A DNA stretch of 64,000 bases. It comes from Amblyornis subalaris (lineage: Eukaryota; Chordata; Aves; Passeriformes; Ptilonorhynchidae). Numbering within the stretch: the stretch's first letter is position 1; each line of letters opens with the position of its first letter. The stretch spans positions 434,001-498,000 of the forward strand of contig JACAXG010000202.1 of NCBI GenBank assembly GCA_018881555.1. Direction: 5' to 3'. Positions 37,501 to 50,600 of this stretch are shown here, one piece after another. Both the position numbers and the translations under genes were made by a program. The notes under the pieces were generated by a model that had not been told where the DNA came from, searched no databases, and saw only the letters and a list, made by a program, of their open reading frames with translations.

Positions 37501-40500
37501 CTTTTTTGCTTGTCACCTCCCCCAACAAAACTGAAAAGTGTTGAAACATCACAGCAGAACGCTTTTGCTGTTGTATTTACAGCAAGCCTTTGAAGCACCC
37601 AGGTTACAAACTTCTCTCAAGGTTTCCAACTTTATTTTTGGAGACTCAGAAAGATCAAGTAGTTCGTATACAGCTTCAGATTAATGCCAAAACTGCAATA
37701 TTTATCCCTGTCAAAATTCTGACTTTATCCAGAAAGACAGAACATATTGAAAAAGCTGGGTTTTCTTACCCTGTAACTACTGTATCACACCTTCCTTGAC
37801 TAATTTCCATTTACAAATGGGAGAAGACTTTGCCAGAAGGATCAGAGCTCAGATTTCAGAAGACCATTTGCTTGGGTACAATATTGGTGACACAGAGGCC
37901 CCTTTCTGGCCAGACTCCTTACAGGAGACACGGACCTTCTTTGTCTGTGACGTGTTTGTTAAGGATTTTCTATACTGTGTGAAAACAGCTGAAATCCCAG
38001 CAAAATAAAGTCCTTGCGCAGATTCTTAGAGACTTTCTACTTCTATGCCATACAACACAAACATGTTTGCAGGCTTTGGCATTTCTGTTGAGGTTACCAT
38101 ATATGTGTATATATGCAGGATATACAGGGGGTCTCCCAACAGATGCGAGGATTTGAGAGCAAAAGCAAGAAGGTTTCGTACATTCTGTGTTGGGCATTAT
38201 TTTAAGGAAAAAACCACAACATCGTGTAAATTATAAAGATCGCTTTGTTTCAAACAAAGATCAACCCTAGCCCTGGCTTCATAAACTTCTCTAGGTGATG
38301 TAAGAAAATGAGCAAGGACAGAACGGAAGCGCAGGCCTGCACAGCAGGCCAACCCCATGACACAGAAGCCACCTCTGGAGCCTCACTAACAATGGTGCTC
38401 AGGGAGTCCCCACCCGGCAGCACCCTCCAGGTGCTCTCTCTGGGATGCCAGGGAGGAGCATCCTCACCACAATTCATGTCCTCAGCATGGGCACTCTCAT
38501 GCCCACCCACCCGTGTCCCACAAGACCCTCCAGGACTGGTCGGGCTCAGGAACTCAATCAGCTCTGCAATAACAGGCTGGTTTGTAATTAGTGTGAAATC
38601 CATCTAGAATGCAGCTCCCAAATGTATCAGCAGCTGGGAAAAATAGAATGGGTATGGCAGAAGCATTAATGAAAATGTGTCACTTTTAAGCTGCCTCCTA
38701 AGGAGAGAACTTTGTTCCTAGACCTGTAAAATAAAGCACGGGGCCTGACAGCCTCAGGGAGCAGAAAGACCNGGGGACTCCTCACTGCCACGAGTTCAGA
38801 ACTACATTTCCTGCCCTCAGATGAGATAATCAAACTTGATAAGCTCCCCAGGTGCCATCACTAAGAACTATCATTTTTTATTTAGTGCCTTCTTCACCAT
38901 GGGGCAGTGTTTCAAATNGCTGACAACTGCAGGCGATGAAGAGGAGCAGCAGAGACTTGGGGAAATACATGTTGCATAAGAGAAACTCTCCCTCTTCTCT
39001 CTCAAAGAAGGAATTTCCAAACTGAGATTTAAGGCAGATGAAATGCCTCAAAACCAACATGTTATCTGGTGATATTTCTCTTTCCTGCAAATAGTGTAAA
39101 ACCAACCATTTTATTAATCTAGACGGCCAGCCTGTCTGGGCTTGGCATTCACTCAGCCTCATACCTACAAAAGCAGGAGTGAATCCAAATTTTGTCTTTT
39201 CTTCTCTATCTTGTTGAGGCTCTGAACTGCTGAACTTCCTTACTATGATTCAACCATGACATTTGAATGATACTTATCAGTAGAAACCCCAAGCCACATT
39301 ATTTATCATTAAGAAACAGATTTCCTCTGTAAAATTAAATCAAGAAATGCTTAATGTAGAATATACAATGTGTGGTCTGAAGCACATATAGAAACAGGTC
39401 TGCAATAGAACACTATTAAACAAGGTACTGGTGCATTTTTTGAAAGTCAGTTCTGTATCTTAGGCTATGTAGGGTTTTTTTCTAAATTCAAATCCTTTGC
39501 AATGATACAAAGAGTCTCTTCTTCCTCTCTGTGCATCCTCCTACTCCACGTCCCCCGGCCTTGCTCCTCCACAACGGTACCTTGCTTCGGAGCTGTGTCT
39601 CCCTAGGCCTTGAGCCAGCATGGATGAGTAAAACTTTGGGAGCAATCTGCTCAGTGACTGTGAAAAAGGAATGGCATTGCCAGCTACTGGTGCCTCCTGC
39701 CAGCTGCTCCTTAGAGCATTAACTGCCACTGGGCCTGGAAAAGTCATTTTGCCCCAGTTCCACCAGACAAGGTACGAAACTCTTGGGGAGCTCTTCTGAA
39801 AGGGAGACAAGGGGAGGGAGCAAAATAAAAAAGGGCTCAGCTCCCTGGAATGTGTCACAGACCAGTGTAACTAAACACCAGAATGTTTAGCAAGTTAANG
39901 GTATTATTAGCACCAACATTTCAAAAAAAGCACTACTTTGGTTACATATTGCTGCACCACCTCAGAAGGACCCCGAATTCTTCCCCATGACATGCCTGGC
40001 TTCCTGCAAGGGGATGGTGTCTGCAGCAGCTCCATCTCCAGGAATGTTCACTTATATTTTGAATTTTGAGCCCTGCTCTCAGCCCTGAAGGCTGGCTCTG
40101 CTCAACTCCCAGAAGCCATGCTTGTTCTCTTGCTTCAAGTTATTATTACTACCACAAGAACAAGGCAATATTCTATTCCAGTAACTGTTTGGCACCTTCT
40201 GCTTCCTAAAATGACCTAACCTGGGATAAAATTCTAATACAGATTTTCAATCATTTCTTGAATCACTTTGTCAGTAAACCAGCAGCATGCTGGGGTCTCT
40301 TGGGTGGAGTGTTTCCCTACACAACCCCTCCTTTGTTACCTGTGAAGTTTGTTTTACTTTTGGACTCATATATAATTAGTTAAATATTTATACACCTTCA
40401 GTCATCCAATAAAGAGGATGATACCTATTGTTTACGAGTCTTCTGACTTAAATGAACAAATCCTCTATAAATTGGCTGCTGATCTGCATGCAGGACAAGA

Positions 40501-43500
40501 TTAAACAGATTTGCTGGATTATTCATCAAACCATTGTGTCCCTTTAATCCCGGATTTTGCTCAAAATAGGCAAACGTATCTATCATGCTAAAAGCTGGAA
40601 TCAAAATATTGAACTTGGTGAATCACTATCAGGACCAGAGGGACAGCAAACCCCTGCCCGCTGAAGCAGATGCTCTTTTGTAGCCGTGCTGAAGGACAAC
40701 TAAGCCTTTGCCCCCAGCCCTTTGGAGTTCCCATTGCTCCTGCTCCCTGGTTCAGTGACGACAAATAAAGGAAATTGTGTCTGGGAAGAGTAGGATATGC
40801 CAGCCTGCCCAGAGAACTTTCTAGACCCACCCCTTCACTGCTGGAAGACGGGTCTCTAAATCCTGCCTATTATTTGGCACTATTTTGAAACGGAATCTAT
40901 CTAAATGTGAGCACCACATGGCAAACACCTGGGAACTTACGGAGAGACACATAAAGGATAATGGCAAGAGCTTTACCATCCTCACCCATCCCTGCAGGGA
41001 TCAGCATGGTTGGAAATGTGGCAGTGGAATTTATCTCCCAGGGTCATGACTTTCATGCACACCCTGAGTACTCTCCTAAGNGAGCAGCACCATTTCAATG
41101 CACAAAGCAGCAGCATTTCCCGCGGTGACTGGCAGGGTTATTGTGTTTTGCTGTTTGTTTGCTTCCNTGTTTTCCTTTTTTCAGAGAGAACAAGAGTTTG
41201 TTCCACTGACATGGCATTAATGAGGTGCTAATTCTATTTATCCTGCTGTGCCAGTATTTCACACTATAGTGGTTTTCTGCCTTGGGAGATGTGGGTCTTA
41301 CAGAGATAGGAAAAGATGATCTCAATCAATACAAATATAAATATACATATATCTCTATGTTTTTAATGCATTGAAAATGAGCCCCNTATTTTATTATAAA
41401 TCCTTTATTCATAGGGAAAAACTGGCTTTTCCATGCATATCAAAAATGAACATTGATCAGATCATTCCAAAAACTAAAGCAAACCTGATTTTCTTCTGGG
41501 TCTAGAAAGCCAATAAAAGCATCTTAGAATTGCAGTGACAGGGGAAAGATAAATTGTGTGCTTCAAAACAAATATATCTTCAAACCAATTTAATACTCAA
41601 AGGATTTGAGAAAGAGGGAGGAGGAGCTTTTACTTCATGGCTTTCTTTACAAAGAATTTCTTCACAAATGGAGATAAAATTGCTATCTAGATGCGGGAAG
41701 TCGCACATAAAGCATTACCAACTTCCATTTACAAGCAAATTAGCTATTATAGCATAGCCTTAGAATACTATACTGGGTTTAAAGCTGAATTAGACTGTCA
41801 TTACAATAGATGGAGCTTAAAAATCCTGGGGTTTTTCTCTATTCTTGAGNTCTGTTTTGCTCAGGCATCACCTTACACAGCCTATTCCCAGCTTTCCACT
41901 GAGTTCTCTGCTTCTGAGCTTGGAAGCAGTGTCCTCTTGTTCAACCCTACTTCTCCAGCACTGATCTCCAGCATGAACAGAGGGGCAGAGTACAGCAGAT
42001 CCCAGGTCCATGAGCTGTTTCCAATTACTGTAGCCCTTTCCATTGTGAAGATGCTCAAAAATCCTTTCTTCAGGTTAGCTTCTTAATACAGCACAGATGT
42101 ATTTATTTTGTAGTTTAGCATAAAAAGCTGCACTATATGTGACCTGAAACTGTGAAGATTACACTTCAGAATGAACCCCCAATTTAGGCATTGATTTGTC
42201 ATGTAAAGGAGAAACCTAAAATTTAGTGATGAGGATGAGAGAGTACAATGACTTTATGTAATTCACCTTGGCATGGAGAGACTGGTCAGCTCCCANAGAT
42301 TACTTAGTACTGGTAAATGCTTGTATATACTTGCCTTTCTAGCAGATTATATGTGACAAGAATAGTCTTGGGGAGTTATTACATAAGAAAGACTATTTAA
42401 AGTTTATTCATTTTAGTATAATTCTGACATTTCTAAATTAAAAACAGCCTGCTTCTTGTTCTTGTGGTGTTGGAGAAGCTCAAAGAGCCTCCAGTACAGA
42501 AAATGTATTCTCACTTCATAGCTCAGTGTTTCACATTGGGAAGTGACTTTTTTAACCACAGCTCACTACAGCTTCTCCTATTAATAATTTCTGGGTGCAT
42601 CATGCACTGCACACTGCAGAATCTCCTGGTGAAGTCTAATCTCACTGCCCTAACACTCACAAGCCCTGTTCTTGTAGTCATGCAGATTTAATGAGAAAAT
42701 AAAGATTGTTTGAAAAAAGACAGCTTATGCTGAGTATGAATCCCTAATTGAAGTCTACACGACTGTATTACCCAAACAATGGGGTAGGAGCCCTTTTCAA
42801 AACAGGTTCAAGTTTTTGTGCCCCTTCCAAGTGAACCACAGTATTTTAAACCTTAAGAGTTATGACAATACAATTTAACTCTCACAGAAACTAGAGTTCA
42901 ATTATTAATAGTGGACTCCTTTGTTTGTAGGTCAGGTGCCCCTGTTAAGGCACAGAATNTAGTTAATAGGATACTTCCCCTTTTCCCTGGCATTGTCAGC
43001 ACATGCATTAAGAACCACCACATGGGCATCACAGGCAGGGTACAGGTGGGACAGTCCTCCCAGCAGTGCCTCCCAGCTGCTCTGCCTGGACAAAAGAGAC
43101 ACACCATGGCTTTCCCAGGGCCCTACTGGGCCACTGAGCCACCCTGGTGCTGCCTCTGGCCACTCCCGGGGGCAAAAGGGGCAGCAGGAAAAGAACGGCA
43201 GGTTTTCTGCAGTGCCTCCGGGGAATTTGTAGTTTTAGAGGCAAAGGCTTGCAAATAGGAAAGGGAACACAAAAAAACTTGCAAGTGTCATACTAAAGAC
43301 AAGCCCTCACTAAGGATAACTCTACAACTGTTTATAAAATACATGTAAGAAATGTTAAAATCCATTTACTTGGCAGTATTTGGCTTTTAAGAAAGCTTCC
43401 GAAGAATTCTGTGTGCAAAGATGCTGTTTTCATGGAAAACAAAAACTGTTCCAGGACATCATGTGTAATCAACTCCTAATCTAAATATGCACATACATCT

Positions 43501-44453
43501 CAAGATTAAAAATGTTCAAAAATCTCCTATCTGAAATCAGCACAAACCTTCCTTCCTGTGCCAATTCCACCCTGCTTTTCTGTAGAAAGCGCTTCATCTG
43601 CACTATTTGGTCAGAACAAATGTCATAAATACTGCTTAGTAGCTTCTATATGAGATATTGTCAAGAGCTGTTGAAAAATGCAAGATACTCTTTACTTCCT
43701 CTCACAGATCAGATAAAGAAATATATTACCATGCAACATATATTGTGTAAAATTCTGGATAGAAGTAAATCAGAAGCATCATGTCTAAAAGGGATAATTA
43801 AAAGGAAAATAACTATCACTTTAAAAAAGAATCCAGATTTAAACCTTGGTAGTTGCCATCCAACAAACTGTTTTGAGAAAACATCTATATCAGCTTGGAT
43901 TAAGGGAGATTAATTTTTACAGTTATTCTAGCAGAGGTGACAAAAAATAAACCCTCACAAGTAGAAGGGACAGATTTCAGTTCTTAAGTGATAAAAGCTG
44001 CCTAACTAATCTAATACTTCTGTAATTTCCAGAGACACCTCTTTAATGNTGCACATTGCTTGTCTTCTAAAATATTACCAGGTTCCTGCTGATGCAAGTG
44101 ATTCAGGCACAGCCTCCAGAGAATTTTGGCAATTTTACCTCACACTTAAAGTACACAACAGCCCAATTTTGTTAACTCAGCTTCATACCCTCTAAGACCA
44201 ATTTCTGTCACCTTCTACATTAGTTTCAGAGCAGTATTTATTCCCCACAGCACACATCAACTCCAGGAGCACAGTTAGCAGTGCAGCAACTCCTCTTGCA
44301 CATTCTCCTGGAACATCTGAAAATCGTTGCTTAAGAAGAGCACAATGNGATTAGCAAAAAACAATACTCCCCTTCAAGAAACATACAATGGCAATAGAAC
44401 AGAAAACTACCCAGGCTANGTAGGTAAAAATAACCCAAACCAACAATCCTTAC
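34524..44453 (-). other. GRIN2A: Intron between GRIN2A coding exons 2 and 3
   Basis: This 9,930-base intron starts GTAAGG and ends TTGCCTTCCAG. It is mostly AT-rich, with moderately GC-rich islands near 38.3-38.6 kb and 43.0-43.2 kb that create longer chance reading frames on both strands. I saw no splice-flanked exon candidate, RNA gene or mobile element. Confidence 0.88.
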
Positions 44454-45046
44454 TTGTGCAAGGTCTGAGAGGGCCGGTCGTTCTTCTCCAGCTGTCCATA
44501 GCAGCTCGTTCTCGCTTCAGGAATGAAGGAGTATTTTTCCAGCATGGCTGATGCAGCAGTGGCAATAACCCCAAGGCCATCCCGTACCCGAGCTTCTAAA
44601 CTGTAGTCCCATTCATCATAAGCTGCTGAAATGAGTCCCGAAGGAAACTCCTTGGGAGTGATTTCTGTGTTACCACTAACCAGGCTGGGAACTATCCAAA
44701 AGAAATCATAGCCAGTAAGGCCCAGGGATCGAGCCTCATCCAGGATGTAGACAGCNTCATCCTTGGAACAATACAGCAGGATGACGGATGAGTGGATTTT
44801 CTTCAACTGAATTTGGGTCTTGGCATCTCCAAAGGCAGTATCGAGTATGATGACNTTCTGCATGTCCCAGCCCACAAAACTGTTTTCCACGGTGGTCTTA
44901 ATGACATTGATGAAATCCCGGTATCCAGGGAAAGTGGTGGTCACCAGAGAGAACACNTGCCAGTCATAATCCTGCATGATCTTCAGCATGATAATGGCTT
45001 CTTGCTGGATGGAAGCCCCAAACTGGAAGAANGTGGACATGACATC
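44454..45046 (-). CDS. GRIN2A: GRIN2A coding exon 2: amino-terminal domain, residues about 139-336
   Basis: This 593-base exon encodes most of the extracellular amino-terminal (LIVBP-like) domain, which controls assembly and binds the inhibitor zinc. It opens after a TTCTAG acceptor with residues DVMS then [10 protein letters not shown], and ends CACAA before a GTAAGG donor, leaving two bases of codon 336. Lower-lobe zinc residues known from mammalian GluN2A appear conserved: Lys233 and Cys231 in LLYCSKD, Glu266 in SGNTE and Asp282 in [18 protein letters not shown] is a strong family signature. Four n calls (44756, 44855, 44957, 45032) each fall on a codon third position, leaving residues 168, 202 and 235 ambiguous (His/Gln, Asn/Lys, Asp/Glu); residue 143 is Thr regardless. 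Numbering is borrowed from human GluN2A. Confidence 0.98.
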
Positions 45047-47613
45047 CTAGAATACCAAACACAGCAAAAGATTAGTAATTTGGTGCAAGTCTTAAGGGAA
45101 TAGAATCTCTCATTCTTCTGCTCTCTTTGTTCTACCAGGGCTACCAAACTTCCATTGCATTCCAGTAAATTTCTGTGGCTTATCATCTTCGGATCATAAC
45201 TGATTCTAGGTACTACAGCTAATTAAAATATTTGCCAAAAAGTGACAAACCAATATTTATGTAGGAAATTTCTGAGTGCCTGATTGCTTGAGGACAACAA
45301 CTCAAATCAGTAGCTACTGAGGAAGCTCCCTGGGGACAGCCACCCACGGTTAAACAACTCTCCAGCANGAAGGTTTACATTCATCAAACTCATTAGGAAT
45401 GCAACTCCAACAAATTCATACCAATTTTTAGTTACAATGGAAATAAATTGCAATGCACATGTACATATACNAAGGAGCTCTGTACTTCCAGACTTAATGT
45501 CTGAGGGGGACTTCACTACCAAGGTTCACTGGACTTGGTGGAAGCTTTCAAATCTGCAGAAGCAGATTTGTTGTCCCCAGGGGCTGAGTGCACTACTGGT
45601 CCCACTCCATTCAGAGCACATGGCCCATTGATGCCTGATGGAGAATTAACNGGATGGGACTGAGGACAACCAGCAACCTGTCAGCGCCCTCATTAAAGGC
45701 CTTAAATGGAAATAACTTCAAACAATGGCCTCACAGTTTGCAACTGTAATGTTGCCTGANACGGATTTGTTTTTAGCATTTGTCTTATGATTTACAGTAT
45801 TCATTTTATACAGCATAAGGGCAGGTGCTGCTTATTCTAACAACATTATCAGAAACAGGCAGCACAGTAGATTTTGTTGGCACTAAATTTACAAACCCTT
45901 CCAGTGGTCTATTTTTCTAAGTTGCTNTAAGGTCTAAATTTATTTTTGAAGTTTACATTCTGCATTTACATACAATTATTAGAGTGACANAACTAAACAT
46001 GGGAAGCTGTATAATTCTTCATTGTTATTTTACTTCAGTATTTATTCCTGACCAGTAGGGGCAACTTATCTGCATCATTTTCAGATACANAAAGGATGAA
46101 CTCCTGGTGAAACAAAAGCTTATGATTTAAAAATAAGATATGAATCATTCAAGATTTCTTACGCAGGCTTCAGAAGAAAGACACATACGGTGCATTTAAT
46201 TTAAAGAGTTTTATGAACAAGGTCACGAACTGCTATCCTATTTTACACTTGCAGGGAACAGAAATAGATTAATTGATTTGGGTTTCATGGCAGGGTGGTG
46301 CTAAACATACAAATATTAGTGAGAATGATAACTCAGCTCTGCAAGCTCTGCAAATCTATTCCAGGAAAACAGTCTGTACTTTTTTTAATAGAAGATGAGG
46401 AGTGTTATTACTTTCNGAGTGTTAAGAAGCTGACACCAGGATTTTATATAGCTTGACAGCAATAAAAGTCTTACAACTTGTATCAGACCNTGAAGACTGA
46501 TATTGAAGGTACAAAATACACACTGCTGGTGGTAATGAAGTCATCTGCCCTGGCTTCTTTGGCACCTCAAAGATGGCATTCTGAATGCCAGTGACAGATT
46601 TGAAGCGGGTTTGGGTTAATTACAAATGCTATAAAACATATTTTGGGAGAGATTTGAATCAGGAAGATTTGATTGCTGAATGCTTCTAGGAGCTATTTCC
46701 TGGTGACCTGCACCGGATACTTAAAAACAATCAAACAAGGGGACATTCACAGCTAAAGGAACCCAGCATGCAGAAAAGCTGCTCAGAGTCAACATTTAAT
46801 GGTTTATTTACTGATTTACTATTACAAAGTAAATTAGCTATCTAGAGACAGTGCCATGAATCCCACTTTGCTGTAGCTTCCTAACTGAACATAAAAACTA
46901 TTGTAATGCAAAGTCAATCACTTCAAGTAACTTCTCCAACAAGGCAACTGAAGATGAAATATTTGAAGGCAAAAAACAATGCACATGGCCATTTTCAAGT
47001 GTGACCTTTCTCACTGGTACATACAGATTTTTAACCTAGAGCAGTCCTTGGCATCTTCCCTGGCAATTAACAACAGTCTTGTGCACAATGCCCTGTGTCA
47101 CCACTGCAGCAGGCTGACAACAAAAGAGAAGTAATAAAAATAAATCCTTTCTTTTTGTAAATATTCTGTTAGAAAAATAGTCTATGAAACAAGTTTTGAT
47201 TAGACATTTTTGTAAAGGTCACACCCCTATTACAAGCCTCCTTTTCCTATAATTGCGAATGCAAAATCTAGTCAAAATCAGGCAATTATGATCAATTGGT
47301 GATCAGAATGCTGAAAAACACTGTAAATATACAGTGAAAAGAAGTTTGGGTGCAGGAAAAACAGAGACACGAATATCGCAAGTGAGACTCTCATCTGAAG
47401 AAATTCCATGTAACTGCACCAACTTCACCGGATGCTTTTATAGAGCTGAAGACCTGACTGTGTGTGTTTACAATGAATTCGAAACAGATGGAAGATTACA
47501 AGCACATTGCAGCCTTAGGAACTTCAGCAGATATTTAAATGCCAATATGGAGAATATTCAAGGACATATCCATTAAACTGGGGAGGAAGGGAGAGGTTTA
47601 GTGAAGAAATAGC

Positions 47614-47633
47614 AAATAAATAAATAAATAAAA
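47614..47633. repeat. AAAT tetranucleotide microsatellite
   Basis: Four uninterrupted AAAT units followed by AAAA lie in the intron upstream of coding exon 2. The tract is short and may be polymorphic in length. Confidence 0.9.
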
Positions 47634-50600
47634 CTGTAACAGATTCAACTATTGTATTCTTAAACATCTACAGAGCTTTTCATTTTGAGGATTTTTAAGC
47701 TTCACATTCTTCTCAAAAAGCATTATTATCCCTCTGCATTATACAGACTTAAATTCCCTATGTGTAACAAAATACTAAGTTCTAATTTTCTATATTCAAA
47801 TGCAAACTAGAGTGATGTTTGTAAAAAACCAAAATGATTCGGTTATTTTCATTTAACTGTCATCTTGTCATGCATTGAGACATCCATCTAAATCACTGCT
47901 GAAGTAGGAATACAGATGTAATATCAGAGGTGCTTCAAATGCACACCAAAAATATGGATTTTTTTTCTTTCCTCAATGTCCCCAGCTATTTAGATCATTG
48001 GTGGAAGATGCAAGGAAGTGGTACAAATTATCCAGGCCAGGAAAGGTTTTCAGAGCAATTCCTCAGATAAATCTCAAAGCATGAAAATCCCAAGAATTGA
48101 CACTTGATATGAGTAAAACTTTAGTTAGAAGAAGTTGTATTTTCTCTTCTAACTTCTTAGCTAGAATCCACCACAGCCACGTGAACAAAAAACAGCAATG
48201 AAAAGAGAAAGCAAAGGACAAATGAAAACTTTTTGTTTCTTTCTGTCTTGCACATGAACGTGCAGCTTATAGCAAAACATCTCCCCATATGTTTCACACC
48301 AGAAGGAAGCAATCCTTCAATTGCTTCTTGCTTAACGTTATTCCTGAATTTTGTACACGACATAAAATTCTGTCATTACAGGGCAAGGGCACTTCAACGT
48401 TCCCACGCTTGTGCACAAAACAGAGCAGCTCTCCCTGCTGCTGTCATTTTATAGATTAATATATTAGAGCAACTCGCTTTTTAATTAGTGTACTGAGTCT
48501 ATAAATCTGTCACTGTTGTCAGAATTGCACATTTCACTTCCCCAGTTCCAACAAATTACAGGAATATTTCTCTTGAAACCTCATCCTCAGCTATTTTCAT
48601 GACATCTTGGTTTCCCAGCTCCAGCTCTTCCACGAGCTCAGCGGGGTACACTCACAGCTGCTGTAACAGCTGAGGTGAGCCCTGGCAGGAGTTTGGGCCC
48701 ACCAGGGAAAAAGCTGCAGTAGCTGGTCAGTTAAAGAAAGAAACATTTGTTACCTAAACTAGTGTACCTTTTGTTAAATAGAAATGAAACACTAAACCAG
48801 AACAAAACTGGGGTCAACAGAGGACCAAGCCAATTTTCCGCTCGGCAGACATAGAGGGATGGTCACTTCACTGGTAAGACAATATTATGACAGGAAGCAC
48901 AAACCACTGTGAAACAGGGTTTAAAAAGCAATCCAAAGGATGACTTTATTCAGCTAGCAACAAGATTATTATGACAGGACTACAAGTAGGACTTTAAAGT
49001 TATCTTAATTGCTTCGTTCTTACTCTCTTTCACAGAGATCCAGCAAAAATCATTTTTCTCCAATTTTACACCACTGTAAATGAGACATTCCATTCTTATA
49101 AAGATTTAANGCATGTGGTGCCAGGTCTACATACACAGTGCAAGCTGTTCTCTGTTTAATGAATTATAGCAGTTATTTGTCATTTTTATAAAGACTGGCA
49201 AAAATGAAAGCCAGAGGTTAGTCATGAATTCTTCTGAATAATTTAGCATCACATCAAAAATATACTGAATAAAATTATTTGTACCAATCTCAAATGTAGG
49301 TAAAAAAATGGTCCCATTTTTCTTGGATTACCTGAAGTGATACANTGATCCCATGGTATATATGAAGTGAATCCTGTTTCCCTGCCATGAATATCCAGGC
49401 CCCAGCCATTGGGTTTCCCTTGTGGAAGGGCACAGACCTGTGCTCAACTTTCAATAAATGCAATCACTGAAGTGGAAGAGCTGAAAGGAAAACCTTTCCT
49501 CCAAGACACCCTGCATATTTTTGAATTCTTAAGTTATTAAATTCCTCCTCTGTTCATTAACAGTATAGAACACACAATTGCCAACACAAACATCTCACTG
49601 AGGTGCCCAGGGAGAAAACTCCNCCATCATCACCATGGGAGCAATTTGGGGGAAATTATACAAAATTTTTACTTGCATACAAGGCATAGCAACATGTGAG
49701 GGTGGAAATAATTTACTCATTCTTACAAAAGGCAGAAAATACTTGCTTCCGAGGACCTGTCACCTCGCTGGCCTCACACGTGGTGAAACCAGAGCCAGAA
49801 AAAGGATGGAAATTTTCTTACTGTGTAATTTAGCTGGTGCAAATGCAGAGCCACGAAATGTATAAAGGTCAACTAAAAGGACAAAACGAGGCCCTATTNT
49901 TTATTTTAAAAGTTTGCTCTAGGAGAGGAACATTGAAGTTAGAAAAGGGCAGTAGAAAGCAGGGGAGTACATTATGGCTTTCCAACATCTGACATGTCCC
50001 CTTTTATTATTTCAAGGAATAAATATCAGAGAAACATGATTTCAAAAGGTTAGCACTGGCTTAATCAAGCATGTTCTTTCCCATTTCCAGAGGGAGTCTG
50101 CAGGAATTTATTTCGCAAAGACTTCTGTATTTTCAGGTCATGGTTTTATCCTAAGAATCTTGCTAGATAACAGGTTTTGTGGGGTTTTTTCCTTTTTAAT
50201 ATATCCACTTAATGTTATACTACCTACCTGGCTTATCTGGGCTTGCTACAAGAGCTGAAGTTTATCACTACTTTATTTTTTGTACCAGAACAGCAAATAA
50301 ACANATACAAAGGAATGAGAACAGGATTTCTAGGGATCATTCCAGAGTCACCTGGGTTTTGATCCTTTATATTCTTTGAATAATAGAGTGTCATGTCTCA
50401 TGAAAGCAACTCAACATGCCATTACAGTGAAATAAGCTAATTATGGAAGATGCCTAGGGATGCACNGAGCTCGTGAGCCATTCCCTGGCCTGGGGCTCAC
50501 TCACCATCTGGGTTTTCAACACATCTGGGTTTTCTTTCACAGATTGTTCAAACATTGGAAATTGTGGTGTCTCAGTCTGAGCTCCTGATCAACCAGGACA

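Noticed and set aside
42898..43258. Open frames on both strands in a GC-rich island near 43 kb.
   Set aside because: No domain, no splice sites consistent with an exon and no frame preference were seen. It is probably GC-rich intron.
47334..47576. An 80-residue plus-strand frame with several cysteines and NxT/NxS sequons, suggestive of a secreted peptide.
   Set aside because: There is no signal peptide, the cysteine spacing matches no family I recognise, and the frame is isolated in an intron on the antisense strand.
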